DNA of 64,000 bases from Bin87 sp965220055 (GCA_965220055.1 CBDCPE010000003.1:248001-312000), one strand, 5' to 3'. Shown: positions 50,899 through 59,154, numbered from the stretch's first letter. Numbers and translations: made by a program. The notes: a model not told the origin generated them from the sequence alone.

Positions 50899-52497
50899 TT
50901 ACGCCGCAATCGCCGCCTCTCCCCTCGTCTCCCCCTGGAAGTCGCGGGTTAGCTGGGCGAGGAGGAAGAAGATGTTCTCCACGGCGTTGGTGGCTTCGAC
51001 GATGATGCGGTGGCGGCCGTCGTCCTCCTCGGGGGCCATGGCCAGGTAGCGGGCGCGGATGTCCTGCATCAGGCTGCGGCGGTCGCCCATCACCTGCTGG
51101 ACGAACGCCCAGGAGTCGGCGTCGTCCTCTTCCAGGGCGTCCAGGAAGATGAGCAGCGCCGCGTCGGTGCCCTCTACCACGCTGATCTGGAAGGTCTCCA
51201 GCATGTCGTCCTCGGGCAGGTCCCGCAGCAGGTCGGGCAGGGCGGAAAACTGCTCCTCCAGCCAGGTGATGAGCTTTTGGCGGCTCAGCACCGCGTTACG
51301 GCGTTCGCTGTCCTGGCCGGGATTGCGCTGTCCCAGCTCGGTCAGGAATTCGTCGATGCGGCCGTTGATCTCCAGCGTGGACTGGCGAACGGCCCCAAGG
51401 GGCAGTCCCATGCGGGCCTGCTCCAGGTATTCGGAGAACCTGCCCAGCACCCGTTTCTGCTCCAGGTGCGCCAGGTCCAGGGCCGTCGTGACGTCGTCGA
51501 TGGCCTGGTCGTGGATGAACTGGGGACGCGACCGTTCCTCCTCGGCGCTGGCCGGCCAGATGCGGGCGAACAATCGCATGGTCCAGTCGGGCGCAGACAG
51601 TACCACCATGCGGGAGGGCATGCCGAACACGATGACGGCCAGCGCCATCTGCGGGCCCAGGCCGATGTCGGGCCAGGTCACCAGGGCCTTCACCAGCGGG
51701 ATCCCCGCGTACACCTCTATATATAGGAGGAGCACCAGGATGGCCGCGGAGAAGAAGACCTGGCACGACCAGAACATGCCCAGCTGCCGGGCGGTTCCAC
51801 TGAGCCCTGACGAGACTACGATCACGCTGACGGCCAGGCCGACGTAGGAACCGTAGATGTACATCAGCACCTGTTCCACTCCTACCAGATCGGCCGCGGC
51901 CAGACCGATCCCGAAGGCGACCACGGGCACCAGCGCCTGCACGACGAAGGTGAGCAGCGCGCCCAGGATGAACGACAGCAGGATCGAGCCGGCCGAGAGT
52001 TCCAGGCCGGCCTGGAACCACGTTTGATCGGCCAACGGGTGCGCCGATTCCTTAATTAAGACCAGTCCGAAGAGCAGGGCCGCCACGCCAAACAGCATGG
52101 CGCCAGCCTCGCGGTAGTTGCCCCGCTGCAGTCGGGTGACGATCAGGCCGCCGATCCCGATGCCGTAGAGGGCGGCCACGCGGATGTCCACCGTCACTAT
52201 GAAGAGGATTAGTCCCACGCCCATCTGCGCGCCCAGGGCGATGGGGTAGCCCTGCTTGGTCGAGATCAAGCCCGACCGCAGCATGCTGATGGTGATGAAC
52301 GTGACGGCCGGCGAGCTCTGGGTGATGGCGCCGGCCAGCGTGCCCCAGCCGAAGGCGGCGAAGCGGTTGTCGGCCAGGCGGCTGGCCAGCATCCGGAGGC
52401 GCGGCCCGACCACCGTCTTGAGGTTTTCCGAGAGGAGCCACATCCCGAAGAACAACAGCCCGACGCCGCCCAGGATGCCGCCAAGCACTGCAATCAT
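50899..52497 (-). CDS. Na/Pi cotransporter family protein with PhoU-like C-terminus
   Basis: The 532-residue protein has about eight to nine membrane spans with the inverted-repeat QSS motif of Na/Pi symporters (GTLAGAITQSSPAVTFITIS; the second copy is divergent). A cytoplasmic helical PhoU-like domain covers about residues 330-520 (DQAIDDVTTALDLAHLEQK, TLEINGRIDEFLTELGQ). It probably imports phosphate with sodium, with regulation through the PhoU-like part. Confidence 0.85.
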   Translation of the reverse strand: MIAVLGGILGGVGLLFFGMWLLSENLKTVVGPRLRMLASRLADNRFAAFGWGTLAGAITQSSPAVTFITISMLRSGLISTKQGYPIALGAQMGVGLILFIVTVDIRVAALYGIGIGGLIVTRLQRGNYREAGAMLFGVAALLFGLVLIKESAHPLADQTWFQAGLELSAGSILLSFILGALLTFVVQALVPVVAFGIGLAAADLVGVEQVLMYIYGSYVGLAVSVIVVSSGLSGTARQLGMFWSCQVFFSAAILVLLLYIEVYAGIPLVKALVTWPDIGLGPQMALAVIVFGMPSRMVVLSAPDWTMRLFARIWPASAEEERSRPQFIHDQAIDDVTTALDLAHLEQKRVLGRFSEYLEQARMGLPLGAVRQSTLEINGRIDEFLTELGQRNPGQDSERRNAVLSRQKLITWLEEQFSALPDLLRDLPEDDMLETFQISVVEGTDAALLIFLDALEEDDADSWAFVQQVMGDRRSLMQDIRARYLAMAPEEDDGRHRIIVEATNAVENIFFLLAQLTRDFQGETRGEAAIAA

Positions 52498-52577
52498 GTC
52501 ATTTCCCTTTCGCCCAATTATGGGTCGTTGGATCGGGCAGCCCGGGACGTAAACACCGGTATAGGCTTGTCAGGAGG

Positions 52578-53198
52578 TCAGTCGCCGTTTCGAGGTACTG
52601 GCTTCCCGCTTCTGATTGCTATGTCTGGCCGACCGAATGCCGCGAGGTCGCGAAATCTGGTCGCCGGCCTGATTACTCCGAAGGTGTGGGTGCGCCCGCC
52701 GCCGCCCGCGCCGGCTCCGCTACCTTCGTACTTCCAGTCGGATGATTGGAGGAACGCGATGTGGACTCGCCATATCACCACGTGCCTGCCCGGTTCTATC
52801 GTGCCAGTCGCATCAACCAGATACCGAATGACGCAGTACCAACCGGCGTGATCGTAGTGGGCCTGTACTGCCCAGGGACGTATGCTCGCTTTGATCTCCA
52901 GAGAGTCGTTGGCGGGTGGAGGGTCAGTTGAACCACGCCGTTTCAAATCGGGAAAGCGTTGCTGGGCTAAATCGGTGTGCCGTGGCTTTTCATAAACCGT
53001 CAGTGCAGAGAACGCCCTCGCCGCGAAGATACCCACCAGGGCGCTGAACACATTGGCCTGCTCGAAATAGACGTCAACGAACTGCTCAACCTCGTTTTCT
53101 ACGGACGAAATCACTCTTCCCAGTTGCCCGATGGTTAGTCCCGGCGGCAGTGCTACACCATGGTTTAGCCAGGCATCCCGAGAGTCTTGACTAGTCAT
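52578..53198 (-). CDS. Unknown protein coupled to a DNA methyltransferase, possible restriction nuclease
   Basis: The 206-residue protein overlaps the methyltransferase stop by 8 nt (ATGACTAG), a restriction-modification style arrangement. In the middle, QRFPDLKRRG and, about 20 residues later, SLEIKAS could be the D...EXK of a PD-(D/E)XK nuclease. Histidine-rich AHYDHAGWYCVIRYLVD follows. No family was recognised. The last 45 residues (GGGGRTHTF onward) have a different composition and may be a read-through tail. The nuclease call is inference. Confidence 0.55.
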   Translation of the reverse strand: MTSQDSRDAWLNHGVALPPGLTIGQLGRVISSVENEVEQFVDVYFEQANVFSALVGIFAARAFSALTVYEKPRHTDLAQQRFPDLKRRGSTDPPPANDSLEIKASIRPWAVQAHYDHAGWYCVIRYLVDATGTIEPGRHVVIWRVHIAFLQSSDWKYEGSGAGAGGGGRTHTFGVIRPATRFRDLAAFGRPDIAIRSGKPVPRNGD

Positions 53199-54135
53199 CT
53201 TCCAGGCGGGACAGAAGAGGAACTGCCCTCTGCGCCATCGAGTGATACTCAGGTGACGCCTCGATGCCTATAGCGTGCATTCCCTGGGCCCGCGCCGCAG
53301 CAATGGTGGAACCCGAACCCATAAACGGATCCAAGATCATACCTACCCCCAGCGGCAACGCTGCCCGCGTCAGTTGCCGCATCAGCCGCTGCGGTTTCAG
53401 CGATGGGTGCGGTGCGATTGCGCGTTCGGCTCTGGAGGCCGGCGGACAAACGATAACGTCCCAAAATGGCTGCTCATCCGATATGCGCCTTAGACCTCCC
53501 ACGCCCCAACGTTTGAGGTTGTCCTGGACACGCCCCTCTATCGGTTTGCGGAACAACCCCCATGGCTCCCAGCCCGAACGTGGCATCACCGATACGTCGG
53601 GAAACTCCTCGTGGGCGTTTTTGGGCCGGTCGCCGCCGCGCAAAGTCTTCACGATGCGCACGATCTCTCCCCGCTTTTCGAAGCCTGCTTCCATCATCGG
53701 CATGTAAACGTGATGCGACAACAGTGGGTTGGTTGCAATGAAGACGTGTGCGCCAGGCACGAGAACGCGCATCAGAAGGGGCGCGAGCCTGCGGAAAAAT
53801 CCTTGTAACGCTGCCTCTTCCGCCGGCGTCAACACCGTAAAGCGGGGAACGGGGCTGCGGTGTGCGCCGTCGAAACTTGGTGGGATGCGCCACACTCCTC
53901 CGGCGCCGTTCTTTCGCTTGGCCAACTGGTCAGAACGGTACTCAACCAGTCCGTAAGGCGGATCAGTGACGACCGCGTGCATGGACGCCGGTTCCGTAGC
54001 CGCCAGCCATTCAAAAGCGTCTGCCCTGACCAGGTCACTGTCATTGGCTACATCCCCGCCGCCGGGTAGCTCATGCTCTGGCGCCGCGGACTCGGCGGCA
54101 TCGGAGAAGTCTTGCAGTTTCGATTGGAACGCCAT
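53191..54135 (-). CDS. DNA adenine-type methyltransferase, beta class
   Basis: The 314-residue protein has the catalytic motif IV TDPPYGL before the AdoMet motif I DPFMGSGSTIAAA. That order and the DPPY form fit a beta-class N6-adenine (or N4-cytosine) methyltransferase. The ATG at 54135 has GGAGAT upstream. The protein probably protects or marks DNA. The long frame that runs further upstream is an antisense shadow of the portal gene. Close association with phage packaging genes suggests it came with the element. Confidence 0.85.
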   Translation of the reverse strand: MAFQSKLQDFSDAAESAAPEHELPGGGDVANDSDLVRADAFEWLAATEPASMHAVVTDPPYGLVEYRSDQLAKRKNGAGGVWRIPPSFDGAHRSPVPRFTVLTPAEEAALQGFFRRLAPLLMRVLVPGAHVFIATNPLLSHHVYMPMMEAGFEKRGEIVRIVKTLRGGDRPKNAHEEFPDVSVMPRSGWEPWGLFRKPIEGRVQDNLKRWGVGGLRRISDEQPFWDVIVCPPASRAERAIAPHPSLKPQRLMRQLTRAALPLGVGMILDPFMGSGSTIAAARAQGMHAIGIEASPEYHSMAQRAVPLLSRLEDD

Positions 54136-54182
54136 AAGTATCTCCGGGCGTGGCCCAGCATAGCGCAGCCCCCATGTGCTGT

Positions 54183-55418
54183 CTATTGACCGGTCGGCCG
54201 GTCGCCCCACGGCACTTCGGGCAGGTTCCGTTCCCGGCGCACTTCGTTGATGGTGAGGACGCCGCGATCCAGCAGCGCCGACTCCCGCTGCACCCGGTTG
54301 TTCTCGTCCTCCTGCAGCGCCTCGATGGCCGACAGGTCGAACTCCACGGTGAGCTGCGGGTAACCCAGCCGCGGCAGCAGCATCCGGTTCAGCTGTTCCT
54401 CCAGGAACTTCACCTCCGGCACCACGGTGTTGCGCCAGAACATCCGCTCCGACGCCTGTACGTTGGCGTAGGTGGCCCGCTCGAAGTCGCCCAGCAGCAG
54501 CTTGGGTACCCCGTCGGTGCGGCTCACCTCCTCCAGGCTCCAGCGCAGCCCCTGGATGAAGTCGATGTCCCGGTGGGACAGACCCAGCGTCTTCACGTCG
54601 CGCACCGCCGACGCCACCGCCGGACGATTCGCATTGCCGGCGCCCTGGTAGCGCGCTTCCCACCGGGCGTAGAACTCCTCCAGCTCGGTCTCGTTCATAT
54701 CCTGGTTGGTCAGCAGCAGGAAGTCGGGGCGGGCCGAGTTGCGCAGCAGGTGCCGGTTGAAGCGCAGCCCCTCGTGCCCCATGTCGGCCGAGAGCCGCGC
54801 CGGCGCCAGCGGCGACAGGCCGGCCAGCTCCTCCATCGGGTTGAAGTAGCGCAGCCACACGATCTCGTCCGGCGTGTACGCCACCGGCTCGGCGACCCCG
54901 CGGTACACGAACCCTCGCACGTAGCGACGCCGGTCCGGGATGACCGCCATGCGGTCGGGACGCAGGGGCCACAGCTCCGGCTGGCCGTCCTCGCCCCGCT
55001 CGATGGCCCAGTAGGCCGCGCCCCACAGGCACAGGTGGGTCTCCGTCGCTCGCCACAGGTCGGCGCGGGTGTGCCACGGGTTCACCCGGTCCAGCAGACG
55101 CGCCACCGGATGCGACGGCTCCACCGCCGTCCTGCGCCCGCCGGCCTCCCCGGTCCGGTACACCCGCAGCGGCGGGCGGGTCAAGGAGTCGGCTCGCAGC
55201 TTGATCGCCGCGTACACCGACGGCGACGTCGCCATGTACCGTCCGTACTCGGGCCGCGCCCAGCCACCGCCGGCGTCCGTGCCCAGGCCGGCCATTCGTT
55301 CCTCGGAGGGCAGCCGGTCCGCCAACGCCGCCCGGTTGGCCCGCTGCACCACCGCGCCGCCCGTCGGCTTGCGCCCGGGGACGCGGACCGCCTTTAGCAT
55401 TTTGCCCAGTTTCACCAT
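54183..55418 (-). CDS. Phage portal protein, HK97 type
   Basis: The 411-residue protein matches the HK97-type portal: YMATSPSVYAAIKLRADSLT, HPVARLLDRVNPWHTRADLW, LWGAAYWAIERGEDGQPELW, PDEIVWLRYFNP, and the late RATYANVQASERMFWRNTVV with GVLTINEVRRERNLP. The portal ring is the DNA entry point of the capsid. GAGAGGATGGGAC precedes the ATG. No capsid or protease gene follows where it would be expected. Confidence 0.9.
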   Translation of the reverse strand: MVKLGKMLKAVRVPGRKPTGGAVVQRANRAALADRLPSEERMAGLGTDAGGGWARPEYGRYMATSPSVYAAIKLRADSLTRPPLRVYRTGEAGGRRTAVEPSHPVARLLDRVNPWHTRADLWRATETHLCLWGAAYWAIERGEDGQPELWPLRPDRMAVIPDRRRYVRGFVYRGVAEPVAYTPDEIVWLRYFNPMEELAGLSPLAPARLSADMGHEGLRFNRHLLRNSARPDFLLLTNQDMNETELEEFYARWEARYQGAGNANRPAVASAVRDVKTLGLSHRDIDFIQGLRWSLEEVSRTDGVPKLLLGDFERATYANVQASERMFWRNTVVPEVKFLEEQLNRMLLPRLGYPQLTVEFDLSAIEALQEDENNRVQRESALLDRGVLTINEVRRERNLPEVPWGDRPTGQ

Positions 55419-55461
55419 GTCCCATCCTCTCTATAATCGCCCGTGTCATCGCCACGTGCCT

Positions 55462-55497
55462 GTCATTGCGAGGCGCTTGCACCGTGGCAATCTTGTG
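55462..55497. repeat. Solo left arm of the TCATTGCGAG repeat
   Basis: tgtcattgcgaggcgcttgc and the following caatcttg match a left arm, with no inverted partner nearby; a GGGGCGAAT palindrome follows immediately. Confidence 0.6.
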
Positions 55498-55507
55498 CTT
55501 CTTTCGC

Positions 55508-55535
55508 AGGGGCGAATAATCATTCGCCCCTGCCC
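55508..55535. repeat. GGGGCGAAT palindromic repeat, copy 3
   Basis: Perfect 12-bp arms (gcaggggcgaat and its complement) around a 4-bp centre, just after a solo TCATTGCGAG arm, between terminase and portal genes. Confidence 0.75.
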
Positions 55536-55548
55536 TGATCTGCCGGTA

Positions 55549-57057
55549 TTAAAGGAATAGGTCCCGCAGCCACGCCGGGTGTTCGCCCAGCGGCCCGACG
55601 TCCAGGAACGCCAGCATCAGCGCGTCGGCCTTGTCCGGTGACGGCAGCCCGCGACTCTTCATGCTCTCCTTGCTTTCCATCAGCACCTTGCCCCGGCTGT
55701 TGTACCGGTACCGCAGCGACGCCAGCTCGGCGATCAGCTCCGCGTCGCGCGGGATGCGGATGGTGTGGTCGCGGAACCGGCGCGCCAGCGTCCAGTAGCC
55801 CTCCGCCCGCAGGTTGGCGCAGGTGATCTCCTCCCGCACCGTTCCGTTGCTCCCGTTGAACCCGTACACCGGATGGCCCTGCTCCCGCAGTATGTCCACC
55901 ACGCCGGAACCCAGGCCCGTCTCGTCCACGTTCAGCTGCTTCGGATGCTGGTCGCGGGACGCCGCAATGATCTCGCCGGCCACCGCGGTGTTGGCGAAAC
56001 CGTGACGCACGCGTATGTCCACTACCACGTTGCCTCGCCGCACCATGATCACGGTCCGGTCGTTCCCGAACCGCGCCACGTCCACGCCGACCACCACCGG
56101 CCCGGCTCCCGTCGGCCGCGATCCCGTCGGCCCGGCTCCCGTGAGCAGAGATCCCGTGAGCAGCGATCCCGTCTCCGCCGGAACCTCGCCCGCCGGATAC
56201 GTCGCGTCGTCGATGTCCGTTACCGAGATCAGGTTGTCCTCGCCCCGGTCGGGGAACTCGCTCATCACCCGCGCGCGGAACATCGGGCTGTCCTCGCCCC
56301 ACATCTCCCGCCGCTCCTCCACCCACGCCGGGGTCGTCAGTCCGGGAACGACGATCCGTCCCTGCTCGACGTTGGGCGACTCCAGGGCCGATATGGTGAT
56401 GGTCTCGTAGATCCCCCGCTCCCGGTGAAAGGCCCGGTGGAACCCGCCCGAGCTGGTCGTCGGGTTGCCGATGAGCAGCAGGCTGGCGTTCGCCGAGGTC
56501 ATCACCGCCTCCACCGCCTCGTAGATCGGCTCCGCGACCCCCTCGGCCTCGTCGACCACCACGAACATGTTCTCGCAGTGGAACCCCTGGAACTGGTCGG
56601 CGTCGTCGGCCGAGAGCCCCAGCGCGTAGCGGTCGTCCGCCAGCTCCCAGCGGGTGTCCAGCATCCGGCCGCCCAGCGCGCCCGACGCGCCCCGGTACAG
56701 CCGGTGGATCTGCCGCCACAGCACGTGGCGCACCTGCCGGAACGTCGGCGCCGTGCTCAGCACGATGGCCGGGTCGTGCGCGTGCACGTACCACAGCGCG
56801 GCCACCGCGGCGGTGAAGTCCTTGCCCAGCCCGTTGCCCGACTTCACCGCCACCCGCCGCTCGCGCTCCACTGCCCGCAGCACCTCCGCCTGCTTGCTCC
56901 ACAGCTCCACCCCCAGGGTGTCCGACGCGAACCGCACCGGACTTTCCGAACCTACCGGGCTTACCGAACCTACCGGGCCTGCCGGGCCTGCCAGGCCGGT
57001 CCGTCCGGCCCCTTCCTGATCCGTTGGTGAGACGTCCGTCGCGGGACGCCGCCCCAC
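55549..57057 (-). CDS. terL: Phage terminase large subunit
   Basis: From a GTG at 57057 that overlaps the previous stop (TAGTG), the protein is 502 residues. The ATPase part has Walker A VAVKSGNGLGKDFTAA and Walker B MFVVVDEAEGV; the nuclease part has PVVVGVDVARFGNDRTVIMV, QLNVDETGLGSGVVDIL and PDKADALMLAF. It packages DNA into proheads. Two Gly/Pro/Ser repeat stretches are odd: one near the start (GPAGPVGSVSPVGSESP) and one before the nuclease domain (TGSLLTGSLLTGAGPTGSRP). Confidence 0.9.
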   Translation of the reverse strand: MGRRPATDVSPTDQEGAGRTGLAGPAGPVGSVSPVGSESPVRFASDTLGVELWSKQAEVLRAVERERRVAVKSGNGLGKDFTAAVAALWYVHAHDPAIVLSTAPTFRQVRHVLWRQIHRLYRGASGALGGRMLDTRWELADDRYALGLSADDADQFQGFHCENMFVVVDEAEGVAEPIYEAVEAVMTSANASLLLIGNPTTSSGGFHRAFHRERGIYETITISALESPNVEQGRIVVPGLTTPAWVEERREMWGEDSPMFRARVMSEFPDRGEDNLISVTDIDDATYPAGEVPAETGSLLTGSLLTGAGPTGSRPTGAGPVVVGVDVARFGNDRTVIMVRRGNVVVDIRVRHGFANTAVAGEIIAASRDQHPKQLNVDETGLGSGVVDILREQGHPVYGFNGSNGTVREEITCANLRAEGYWTLARRFRDHTIRIPRDAELIAELASLRYRYNSRGKVLMESKESMKSRGLPSPDKADALMLAFLDVGPLGEHPAWLRDLFL

Positions 57058-57338
57058 TATTGGACGGGATCCCGCGGCACGGGTTCTCGCTGAACGGGGT
57101 CCCGCGACGCGTCCCGCAACGGCCGGCGTCGCACCGACGCCACCGACGACAGTCGCCGGCGCGCCTCCTCCGGGTTGTCCGGCGCTGCCGCCGGCACCAC
57201 GTTCGCCCCGCCCGCGTGCCCCTCCGGCGGGCTGAACAGGAACCCGCACTCCAGGCAGCGATACACCGTATGGTCTTCCCCGTCCAGTCGGGCCAGTTCC
57301 AGCAGTCGGTCCGAGTTACAACGACGACAGATCAACAC
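57057..57338 (-). CDS. Zinc-ribbon protein upstream of terminase
   Basis: The 93-residue protein has two zinc-binding pairs, CRRC and CLEC, separated by about 21 residues, then a Pro/Arg-rich tail ending in repeats (DPVQREPVPRDPVQ). The start is probably a GTG with GAGGTGG upstream. Its stop overlaps the terminase start. By position it may serve as a small packaging or DNA-binding accessory, but the family is not recognised. Confidence 0.65.
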   Translation of the reverse strand: MLICRRCNSDRLLELARLDGEDHTVYRCLECGFLFSPPEGHAGGANVVPAAAPDNPEEARRRLSSVASVRRRPLRDASRDPVQREPVPRDPVQ

Positions 57339-57464
57339 TATCCACCTCTTTACCGTGGCCCGAAATTGCGGATTGGCAGGCCACGCTTAATAGCCTATAG
57401 AACGCACGTTCCACACGTCAATAGCGTCGTGTCAGCAAATCGGTGGGTATTCTCCACTCCCTCT

Positions 57465-57558
57465 TGTCATTGCGAGCGCAGCGTGGCAATCTCGTCGCGT
57501 GAGCAGACGTCGTCCAGGCAACGGGATTGCCACGTCGCTAACGCTCCTCGCAATGACA
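57465..57558. repeat. TCATTGCGAG palindromic element B
   Basis: The left arm (tgtcattgcgagcgcagcg through caatctcgtc) and the right arm (gggattgccacgtcg through cctcgcaatgaca) are inverted, with a loop of about 25 nt. It lies in the gene-free gap between the zinc-ribbon gene and the GIY-YIG cassette. Confidence 0.8.
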
Positions 57559-57598
57559 GTCCCGGCGCGCGTGTCATTGCCAACCCCCAAATCCCCCT

Positions 57599-58004
57599 TG
57601 TCATTGCGAGCGAAGCGTGGCAATCTCGTCGCACCCCGAGCGCCTCTCGCCGACTGCAATGCCCAACTCCAAGTCTTACCACGTTTACATCATGGCCAAC
57701 GCCAGATTCACTACTCTTTACGTCGGCGTGACCAACGACCTGACCCGCCGGGTGTTCGAGCACCGGCAGAGGAAAGATCCTCGGTCGTTCACCGCCCGGT
57801 ATAACCTGACCCGGCTGATGCATTTCGAAGAGACCGGTGACGTCGAGGCTGCCATCGCCCGCGAGAAGCAGCTGAAATCGTGGTCGCGGGCGCGCAAGGT
57901 TGCCCTGATCGATGAGGTGAATCCGGCGCACGACGACCTGGCCGCCGATTGGTACGGCTGAACGCATCGAGATTGCCGCGTCGCTGCGGCTCCTCGCAAT
58001 GACA
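57599..58004 (+). mobile_element. Palindrome-flanked GIY-YIG cassette
   Basis: A left arm of the TCATTGCGAG family (57599-57633) and an inverted right arm (57969-58004) bracket one gene, the GIY-YIG nuclease at 57659-57961. In other copies the two arms are separated only by a 25-55 nt loop, so here the gene occupies the loop. This suggests a nuclease-bearing form of the same repeat family. Mobility is inferred from structure, not shown. Confidence 0.6.
57659..57961 (+). CDS. GIY-YIG nuclease domain protein
   Basis: The 100-residue protein has the GIY-YIG motif as YHVYIMANARFTTLYVGVTN, then DLTRRVFEHRQ with the catalytic arginine, the glutamate-bearing EREKQL-like region (AIAREKQLKSWSRARKVALI) and NPAHDDLA. 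It belongs to the short single-domain group. Start at the ATG 57659 (MPNSKSYHVYIM); the longer in-frame start lies in the palindrome arm. It sits exactly between two inverted palindrome arms. Confidence 0.83.
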   Translation: MPNSKSYHVYIMANARFTTLYVGVTNDLTRRVFEHRQRKDPRSFTARYNLTRLMHFEETGDVEAAIAREKQLKSWSRARKVALIDEVNPAHDDLAADWYG

Positions 58005-58016
58005 ATACACAGGCCC

Positions 58017-58241
58017 TGTCATTGCGAGCGCCTCCTACCCCTGTCATTGCGAGCGCCTCCTACCCTTGTCATTGCGAGCGCCTCCTACCCTTGTCATTGC
58101 GAGCGCCTCCTACCCTTGTCATTGCGAGCGCCTCCTACCCTTGTCATTGCGAGCGCCTCCTACCCTTGTCATTGCGAGCGCCTCCTACCCTTGTCATTGC
58201 GAGCGCCTCCTACCCTTGTCATTGCGAGGAGCCTTGGCGAC
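58017..58241. repeat. Nine-copy tandem array of a 25-bp unit
   Basis: The unit begins tgtcattgcgagcgcctcct and ends accct. Copies start every 25 bp from 58017 to 58217; the ninth continues into a full palindromic element. The unit is the left-arm end of the TCATTGCGAG family plus an 11-bp linker. There are no variable spacers, so it is not a CRISPR array. Confidence 0.9.
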
Positions 58242-58304
58242 GCGGCAATCCCGGCAGTGCGTTGCAGGCCCTGACGAGATTGCCGCGCTTCGCTCGCAAT
58301 GACA
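58217..58304. repeat. TCATTGCGAG palindromic element D, closing the tandem array
   Basis: The left arm starts at the ninth tandem unit (tgtcattgcgaggagcc) and the right arm ends cgctcgcaatgaca at 58304. Confidence 0.8.
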
Positions 58305-58373
58305 GTTGAGCAAACACCAAAAAGCCCCGCCGGCTTCCCGGCGGGGCGTAATTGCGGTCGTTGGCGGGAGAGC

Positions 58374-58568
58374 CTAACCCGGATTGTGCCGCTCGACGAA
58401 CTCGACGATGCGAGCGTCCAGCCCGCCCTTCCGGTCGTCCAGCGTGCCGGCGTCAGCGAACGCCACCCCCAGGTGGGCGTCCCGTTGGATGTCTTCCCAG
58501 TCGGTCTCCAGCTCGAACTCGTCCCGCAGTTCTTCAAAAAGCTGGTCCAGCGAAGCCTTGTCGAACAT
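58374..58568 (-). CDS. 64-residue acidic protein, unknown function
   Basis: The frame from the ATG at 58568 reads MFDKASLDQLFEELRDEFEL and ends DARIVEFVERHNPG. GGAGGAGG lies 13 nt upstream, longer than ideal. It is acidic and helical. No family is recognised; its position among phage-related genes suggests a small phage protein. Confidence 0.55.
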   Translation of the reverse strand: MFDKASLDQLFEELRDEFELETDWEDIQRDAHLGVAFADAGTLDDRKGGLDARIVEFVERHNPG

Positions 58569-58741
58569 ATCGGTTTTGTTACCTCCTCCAGTTGTTCGGC
58601 GATCCGGCGGTCGGATCGCCCGGAGCCACGTCGCCGTCGTCCCGAGCCCGAGTGCTCCCGGACCCCATACGAACCCGAACTCCAGGCCGGGCCAATTTCC
58701 GGCGCTCTTGGCAGCAGGGGATATATTACTCCCTATCATCG

Positions 58742-58806
58742 CCGGGGGCAAGCGTTGGCCGGGGGGCAAGCGTTGGCCGGGGGCAAGCGTTGGCCGGGGG
58801 CAAGCC
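58742..58806. repeat. Short tandem repeat of ggggcaagcgttggcc
   Basis: Three to four copies of ggggcaagcgttggcc separated by one or two G. More copies of the same word lie at about 59090-59115. It sits between the 64-residue gene and element E. Confidence 0.75.
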
Positions 58807-58819
58807 AGGGTCATTCGGT

Positions 58820-58927
58820 TGTCATTGCGAGGAGCGTAGCGACGTGGCAATCTCGTTGGCCTGATTGGTCTGCTCGGCACAAACGCCGGCATCGCGACGA
58901 GATTGCCACGCTGCGCTCGCAATGACA
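58820..58927. repeat. TCATTGCGAG palindromic element E
   Basis: Left arm tgtcattgcgaggagcgtag through ggcaatctcgtt; right arm gacgagattgccacgctgcg through ctcgcaatgaca; loop about 40 nt. With element F, it shares about 63 bp of flanking and arm sequence (gggggcaagccagggtcatt onward). Confidence 0.85.
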
Positions 58928-58974
58928 GAGAGATAACCGAAAGATCCTGCGGGGGCAAGCCAGGGTCATTCGGT

Positions 58975-59081
58975 TGTCATTGCGAGGAGCGTAGCGACGT
59001 GGCAATCTCGTTGTGATCCGACCGCTTGTGCCGGGTAAGATCACGGCGCCGACGAGATTGCCGCGCTTCGCTCGCAATGAC
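58975..59081. repeat. TCATTGCGAG palindromic element F
   Basis: Near-copy of element E, including the upstream flank, 155 bp downstream; the right arm is gacgagattgccgcgcttcg to ctcgcaatga. The pair looks like a recent local duplication. Confidence 0.85.
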
Positions 59082-59154
59082 CGGCAGGCGAGCGTTGGCC
59101 GGGGGGCAAGCGTTGGCGCAGCCCACAAAGCCCAATGGCCGGCGCCTTCAGATT

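Noticed and set aside
52640..52740. tRNA-like or antisense tRNA sequence (translation GGGGRTHTF is often seen opposite tRNA genes)
   Set aside because: No TTCGA T-loop or foldable cloverleaf is present on either strand.
53191..55482. A single 763-codon frame joining the methyltransferase with upstream sequence
   Set aside because: The upstream half is out-of-frame portal gene sequence with Gly/Arg/Ala-rich noise; the true start is the ATG at 54135 with a ribosome site.
55520..56902. 460-codon frame overlapping the terminase
   Set aside because: It is a same-strand shadow of terL in another frame, almost entirely Gly/Arg/Ala.
58017..58241. CRISPR array
   Set aside because: Units are back-to-back without variable spacers, and no cas genes are nearby.
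57999..58309. Three overlapping frames with repeated ERLLPLSLRAPPT-like peptides
   Set aside because: They come from the 25-bp tandem repeat read in three frames, not from genes.
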